Shown: positions 60,213 to 64,000 of the stretch, one piece after another | Position numbering within the stretch: the first letter of the stretch is position 1 | How the letters are laid out: every line of letters begins with the position of its first letter | Assembly (NCBI RefSeq): GCF_007786445.1 | Contig: NZ_VNJI01000014.1 | Coordinates: forward strand, 93,816 to 157,815 | DNA: 64,000 bases | Origin: Paenibacillus cremeus | GTDB lineage: Bacteria > Bacillota > Bacilli > Paenibacillales > NBRC-103111 | Direction: 5' to 3' | Program-made: the position numbers and the translations under genes | The notes under the pieces: model-generated | Told to the model about the DNA's origin: nothing | The model's database searches: none | Seen by the model: the letters and a program-made list of their open reading frames with translations, nothing else

Positions 60213-61232
60213 ATGCAGCAGGAACCATTATTACGGGTGGACGATTTGAAAACGTCCTTCTACACACGCGACGGCGAAGTGCAGTCGGTGCGCGGCGTCA
60301 GTTTTGTGGTGGGGCAGGGGGAGGTGCTCGGCATCGTCGGCGAGTCGGGCAGCGGCAAAAGCGTGACGGCCAAATCGATCATGTCGCTGATCCAGCCGCC
60401 AGGTAAGATCAAGTCCGGGGAAATCCGGTTTCAAGGGCGGGATTTGTTGAAGCTGTCGGCCAACGAGTTTCGGGCGCTGCGGGGGAATCGGCTGGCGATG
60501 ATTTTTCAGGACCCGATGACGTCGCTCAATCCGGTGCTGACGATTGGGCAGCAGATGACGGAGGTGCTCATCCGGCACCGGAGGCTTGGCAAGGGCGAGG
60601 CGCGGGCCCGGGCGATCGATATGCTGGCGCTCGTCGGGATCCCTTCCCCGGCGCAGCGGCTGGATCAGTATCCGCACGAATTCAGCGGGGGGATGCGCCA
60701 GCGGGTGATGATCGCCATGGCGCTGTCCTGTGAGCCGGAGCTGCTCATTGCCGACGAGCCGACGACGGCGCTGGATGCGACGATTCAGGCGCAAATTTTG
60801 GATTTGATGAAGGAGCTTAAGGAGAAGACTTCGACGGCTATTTTGCTGATCACTCATGATATGGGCGTGGTCGCGCAGGTGTGCTCACATGTAATCGTCA
60901 TGTACGGCGGCCTCATTATGGAGGAAGGCACGGTGGAGGACATTTTTTACCGCGCCCAGCATCCGTACACGCAGGGGCTGCTCCGCTCGATTCCGAAGCC
61001 AGGTGCCGGCCATAAGGAGCGGCTGGTTCCGATTGAGGGGACGACGCCGAGCTTGCTGGACCCGCCGAAGGGCTGTCCGTTTCACGATCGGTGTCCGCAT
61101 GCGATGGATATTTGCCTGGAGCGTCCGCCGTACTTCGAGCTGGGTGAGCGTCACCGGTCCATGTGCTGGTTGAACGATCCGAAAGTGAAAGCGGAGAGAA
61201 CGTTGACAACTGACATCATGGAACCGATGTAA
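60213..61232 (+). CDS. Peptide ABC-transporter ATPase (OppD/DppD type)
   Basis: 339 residues. Walker [10 protein letters not shown] (about 43), Q-loop [11 protein letters not shown] (about 99), signature [14 protein letters not shown] (about 152), Walker [13 protein letters not shown] (about 173) and H-loop ITHDMG (about 208). The C-terminal oligopeptide-transporter extension carries the four-Cys pattern ([14 protein letters not shown], about 287-300, and CW near 315) that can hold a 4Fe-4S cluster or a structural disulfide. GGGGTGAAGTGAG precedes the ATG. It pairs with the second ATPase downstream. Confidence 0.93.
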   Translation: MQQEPLLRVDDLKTSFYTRDGEVQSVRGVSFVVGQGEVLGIVGESGSGKSVTAKSIMSLIQPPGKIKSGEIRFQGRDLLKLSANEFRALRGNRLAMIFQDPMTSLNPVLTIGQQMTEVLIRHRRLGKGEARARAIDMLALVGIPSPAQRLDQYPHEFSGGMRQRVMIAMALSCEPELLIADEPTTALDATIQAQILDLMKELKEKTSTAILLITHDMGVVAQVCSHVIVMYGGLIMEEGTVEDIFYRAQHPYTQGLLRSIPKPGAGHKERLVPIEGTTPSLLDPPKGCPFHDRCPHAMDICLERPPYFELGERHRSMCWLNDPKVKAERTLTTDIMEPM

Positions 61233-61256
61233 CAGTTGCAATAGGGGGAGTGACGG

Positions 61257-62234
61257 ATGAGCAAACGTGAGGTGCTGGTGGATGTGCGCCAGTTGAAAAA
61301 ATATTTTTCGATGAATACCGGCTGGTTCGGCAGGGGCGGGAAGGTGCTGAAGGCGGTAGATAACATCAGCTTTCAGATACATCGGGGGGAGACCTTCGGT
61401 CTGGTGGGCGAATCGGGGAGCGGCAAATCGACGACGGGACGCAGCATCGTGCGGCTGTATGATGTTACGTCGGGCAGCGTGTACTTTGATGGGCAGGATT
61501 TGGCGCCGATGAAGGAGCGGGAGCTGAAGCCGTACCGCAAGCGGATGCAGACGATTTTTCAGGATCCGTATTCCTCCCTCAATCCGGGGATGACCGTGTT
61601 CGAGCTGATCAGCGAGCCGATGAACATTCACGGAAGCCTGCCCGAGAGGGAGCGCAGGGAGCGGATTGGCGAGCTGCTCGAGAAGGTGGGGCTCAAGAGA
61701 GAGCACCTGACGCGCTACCCGCATGAATTCAGCGGCGGCCAGCGGCAGCGGATCAGCATTGCCCGGGCGCTGTCGGTGAAGCCGGAGTTCATCGTCTGCG
61801 ACGAGCCGATCTCCGCGCTGGATGTGTCCGTGCAGGCTCAGGTCGTGAATATGCTGGAGGATTTGCAGCAGGAGCTGGGGCTGACGTATTTGTTTATCGC
61901 CCATGACTTGTCCATGGTGAGGCATATTTCCGACCGGATCGGCGTGATGTATCTCGGCAAGCTCGTGGAGATCGCGGACAGCGAGGAGCTGTACGAGCAT
62001 CCGGCGCATCCGTATTCGAAGGCGCTGCTGTCTTCGATTCTGATCCCCGATCCGAAGGCGGCGACGCAGCGCATTCGGCTCGAAGGGGATCTGCCGAGCG
62101 CGACGGCGGACATTAACGGCTGTCGCTTCCGTACTCGCTGTCCGCATGCGATGGAGCGCTGCGCTGCGGAGGAGCCGGAGCTGCAGGAGATCAGCCCGGG
62201 ACACTTTGTGGCTTGTCATTTGTACGATGAATAG
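61257..62234 (+). CDS. Peptide ABC-transporter ATPase (OppF/DppF type)
   Basis: 325 residues. Walker [10 protein letters not shown] (about 54), Q-loop FQDPYSSLNPG (about 102), signature FSGGQRQRISIARA (about 158), Walker B IVCDEPISALD (about 179), H-loop IAHDLS (about 214), and the C-terminal Cys-containing extension (CRFRTRCPHAMERC, about 287-300). GGGGGAG precedes the ATG. Fifth and last subunit gene of the importer. A small uncharacterised gene follows 52 bp later. Confidence 0.93.
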   Translation: MSKREVLVDVRQLKKYFSMNTGWFGRGGKVLKAVDNISFQIHRGETFGLVGESGSGKSTTGRSIVRLYDVTSGSVYFDGQDLAPMKERELKPYRKRMQTIFQDPYSSLNPGMTVFELISEPMNIHGSLPERERRERIGELLEKVGLKREHLTRYPHEFSGGQRQRISIARALSVKPEFIVCDEPISALDVSVQAQVVNMLEDLQQELGLTYLFIAHDLSMVRHISDRIGVMYLGKLVEIADSEELYEHPAHPYSKALLSSILIPDPKAATQRIRLEGDLPSATADINGCRFRTRCPHAMERCAAEEPELQEISPGHFVACHLYDE

Positions 62235-62286
62235 GATAGGTCAGGCATACATCGAGAATGAGTACCTGTTTGGGAGGAGAGGCAGT

Positions 62287-62727
62287 ATGGAGGATCAGGT
62301 GGTGAAGCTCTCACAGCGCGAGGCGCTGCTGATTGAGCTGCTCCGGGGCGAGGGGGTCGCGGACGATCAAATCTTGGCGAGTGCTCGCAGCGGCGAGATT
62401 GAGGCGTACCAGCAGCTGGGCGGCGGGCATTTTGATTTTAACGAGCTGGTCGAGTTCGCGAAAACGCACGGAGAGCTGCTGAAGCAGGCGATTCGCCAGG
62501 GCTACGAGATCAAGTTCAACACGATCAATGGGATCAAGCTGCTCGTAGGTTTTATGTTCGGTCAGGAGGCTGAACGTGAGGGCGAGCGTCTCGAAGGGCT
62601 CGCGCTGAGCCCGGAGGATCTGTCGCGGCTGCGGCGCGTGCTGTCCCGGTTTTGGGCGGTAACCGAGATGGGGCCGACAGAGGACGGGCGCATCTCGGTG
62701 CGAATTGAGCTGCCTGCCGGGAGTTAG
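62287..62727 (+). CDS. Uncharacterised 146-residue protein after the opp-like operon
   Basis: No family recognised. The protein is soluble, helical and acidic: an N-terminal block (VVKLSQREALLIELLRGEGV), a central segment with HFDFNELVEFAKTHGELL (about 49-66), a stretch INGIKLLVGFMFGQEAE (about 82-98), and a C-terminal strand region ending RISVRIELPAGS. GGGAGGAGAGG lies before the ATG at 62287; an in-frame ATG at 62146 lies inside the ATPase gene and is not used. It is probably cotranscribed with the peptide importer, and the next element is a terminator. It may be a small regulatory or accessory protein; this is not shown. Confidence 0.72.
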   Translation: MEDQVVKLSQREALLIELLRGEGVADDQILASARSGEIEAYQQLGGGHFDFNELVEFAKTHGELLKQAIRQGYEIKFNTINGIKLLVGFMFGQEAEREGERLEGLALSPEDLSRLRRVLSRFWAVTEMGPTEDGRISVRIELPAGS

Positions 62728-62746
62728 GCGGGCAGGTGTGGAAGCC

Positions 62747-62786
62747 GGCGGTCCCTCGCTTGAGTCGAGGGGCTGCCTGTTTTTTT
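62747..62786 (+). terminator. Intrinsic terminator after the opp-like operon
   Basis: GGCGGTCCCTCG pairs with CGAGGGGCTGCC around a 7-nt loop, followed by T. A second hairpin (CTGCCTGCC/GGCGGGCAG) overlaps the stop codon of the gene before it. Confidence 0.85.
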
Positions 62787-62870
62787 GTGGTGGTGGTGGG
62801 GCGGTGGCATCGGGGAGTCGTGGACAAATACGCCGAGATCCCGCCGTTGTCGCACGGCCATCGCATTGCC

Positions 62871-63007
62871 AAATAGCGGAACTAGATTCCGCTATTTGAC
62901 CTCAAATCGGCTGATTTCACGATTTAGCGGAACTGTATTCCGTTATTCTCATGGTTTTTCTCCCCTTACGGGATTTCGACCCAAATAACGGAACGTAGTT
63001 CCGCTAC
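62871..63007. repeat. Three short GCGGAA/TTCCGC palindromes in a non-coding stretch
   Basis: Three inverted repeats, each with a 5-nt loop: AAATAGCGGAA with its complement at 62871-62897; TAGCGGAA/TTCCGTTA at 62925-62945; TAACGGAA/TTCCGCTA at 62986-63006. The first two are 51 bp apart, the last two 61 bp. The core GCGGAA...TCCGC recalls the second hairpin of the 51-bp array at 26464-27750. No gene is seen in the stretch 62787-63152. Confidence 0.85.
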
Positions 63008-63152
63008 GTCTGCCGGCGCCAGTAGCGTCAAGAAGTTTGTGTAAGCAGTCTTTGGTAAATACAAAGTAGAGTGTTCAAAGTCTAATTTTAGAATATTCAA
63101 ACATGAGATGGTGACTTCCCTCAGAGGTCCTCCAAAGGCTTTATATGGAGGG

Positions 63153-63228
63153 GTGGGCATGATAGGCTAAGGTGCCTTGGCGATACGAGTTTACGAGGTA
63201 TCGCCCCTTCGCAAGTCATCATGCCCAC
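63153..63228. repeat. Nested inverted repeat at the 3' end of the transposase gene
   Basis: GTGGGCATGAT (63153) is the exact reverse complement of ATCATGCCCAC (63218). Inside lies a second inverted repeat, GGCGATAC and GTATCGCC (63179, 63198). On RNA of the minus strand these form a long hairpin 12 bp after the transposase stop, probably a terminator or a block to read-through. The IS terminal inverted repeats were not identified because the other end lies outside the window. Confidence 0.7.
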
Positions 63229-63240
63229 AGAGGCTCCATG

Positions 63241-64000
63241 TCAAGCCGGCTCAGAAGTTCCGTATCGCTTCAAAAACATCTGCTTCAACTTTTCCTTGGT
63301 TTCAGGGTCGCTGAACCCTCTGATCGAGCGGCAGCTCCACGTTTCGTTGTAATCCAGTGCTTCGAGATAAACAATCTTTTCTGCCGCTTCAATGTTAGGT
63401 AGGCTGTTCATGGGCCGCAGACGTTTTCGTAACTCCTTGTTGGTTCGTTCAATTGCATTTGATGTGTAAATGGCAGGTCGAATCAATGGAGGATACTTGT
63501 AGTACGTCAGTAGTGTAGGAAGCTGGTCTTCCCAAGATTTAAGCTCCTTGGGGTACCGTTTTCTCCACTTCTCTTTTACCGTATCGAATGCTGCCCTAGC
63601 TAAGTCTCCATCTAACGCGGTATAGACGGTTTTCAGGTCATCCAAAAACTCGGTTTTATCTTGTGCGCGAATTTTGGGCATGGTGCTACGGACTTTATGC
63701 ACTACACAATGCTGTACATCCGCTTTGGAGTACACATCCCGAAAAGCATCCTCTAGCCCTGGAAGCCCGTCAAACACACCCAGCAATACTTCCTGTAGAC
63801 CGCGGCGATACAAGTCTTGGAGGATCTCTCTCCAGCCGTTAGAGCTTTCTTGGCCGCCGATGTAAAAACCAAGAATCTCTCGGTGCCCTTGCTCGTTGAT
63901 GCCCATCACCAGATAGATGACTTCGCTATCTACGGTGTTTCTTCTGAGTTTAATGTACAGTCCATCCAGGTAGAGTACCGAATAGCGTTTCTCGAGAGGG
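63241..64000 (-). mobile_element. IS256-family transposase (mutator type), 5' end outside window
   Basis: About 253 codons, open to the window edge, of an IS256/mutator-type DDE transposase. The first catalytic Asp is in YLDGLYIKLRR (near 63965), the second in LLGVFDGLPGLEDAF (near 63760), the CHxxH-like region in QHCVVHKVRS (near 63690), and the Glu in NAIERTNKELRKR (near 63440). No frameshift is visible in this part. The N-terminal DNA-binding part lies outside the window. The gene ends with ...RYGTSEPA, 12 bp before the nested inverted repeat. Only this end of the element can be judged. Confidence 0.92.

Overview
The window looks like chromosomal DNA of an endospore-forming, Gram-positive, GC-rich member of the Paenibacillaceae (Paenibacillus, Cohnella or a close relative). 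The signs are a GerA-type germinant receptor operon, a YheC/YheD spore-coat protein, S-layer-homology anchoring, YesM/YesN two-component regulation beside sugar ABC transporters, a CcpA cre site, frequent TTG/GTG starts behind strong Shine-Dalgarno sequences, and many solute-binding lipoproteins. No tRNA, rRNA, CRISPR array or prophage was seen.

Layout. (a) 1-7747: a co-directional catabolic operon with three sulfatases (the first cut by the window edge), a TIM-barrel sugar isomerase/epimerase, a Gfo/Idh/MocA oxidoreductase plus the decayed remnant of a second one, and a sugar-binding lipoprotein. It probably handles a sulfated glycan. (b) 7759-8072: a tiny zinc-ribbon gene behind an FNR-type box. 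(c) 8219-23841: a polysaccharide locus with a ~2000-residue SLH-anchored beta-helix/FnIII/Big protein, a GH16 glucanase with carbohydrate-binding modules, an ABC sugar importer (two permeases, then the binding protein) and its YesM/YesN system. (d) 23879-30132: respiratory genes: a ba3-type cytochrome oxidase (subunits 2A, II, I), a small membrane protein, an MCP and a CuA-type lipoprotein. A TGTGA-N6-TCACA box lies upstream of each promoter region here, and the same box lies upstream of the zinc-ribbon gene. Between oxidase and MCP sits a non-coding array of about 25 copies of a 51-bp unit. (e) 30148-33683: a gerABC-type operon on the minus strand. (f) 33842-37702: a MacB/FtsX-type ABC exporter and two small conserved genes. 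(g) 37782-46117: signalling genes: a wrecked LytS-type hybrid kinase, a GGDEF-EAL protein overlapping a solute-binding lipoprotein, and a MASE4-like hybrid kinase. (h) 46291-47097: a YheC/D coat protein. (i) 47277-50493: three translationally coupled genes, an AMP-forming ligase with SbnA- and SbnB-type 2,3-diaminopropionate synthesis enzymes. (j) 50740-54476: an unknown protein, an HD-GYP protein, an MCP and a CheY. (k) 54846-62727: a small heme-copper-oxidase-like membrane protein (minus strand), a GT4 glycosyltransferase and a complete Opp/Dpp peptide importer. (l) 62871-64000: short GCGGAA palindromes and the 3' part of an IS256-family transposase.

How it fits together: two carbohydrate-use loci, one for sulfated glycan and one probably for beta-glucan, sit beside a set of genes that look controlled by oxygen, followed by sporulation/germination genes and c-di-GMP/phosphorelay signalling. 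The points most worth a second look are the 51-bp array, the FNR-box set (one box forms the apex of a terminator hairpin), the ligase-SbnA-SbnB operon, the binding-protein/GGDEF-EAL/hybrid-kinase unit, and the giant surface protein. All functions are assigned by reading motifs; no database search was run.
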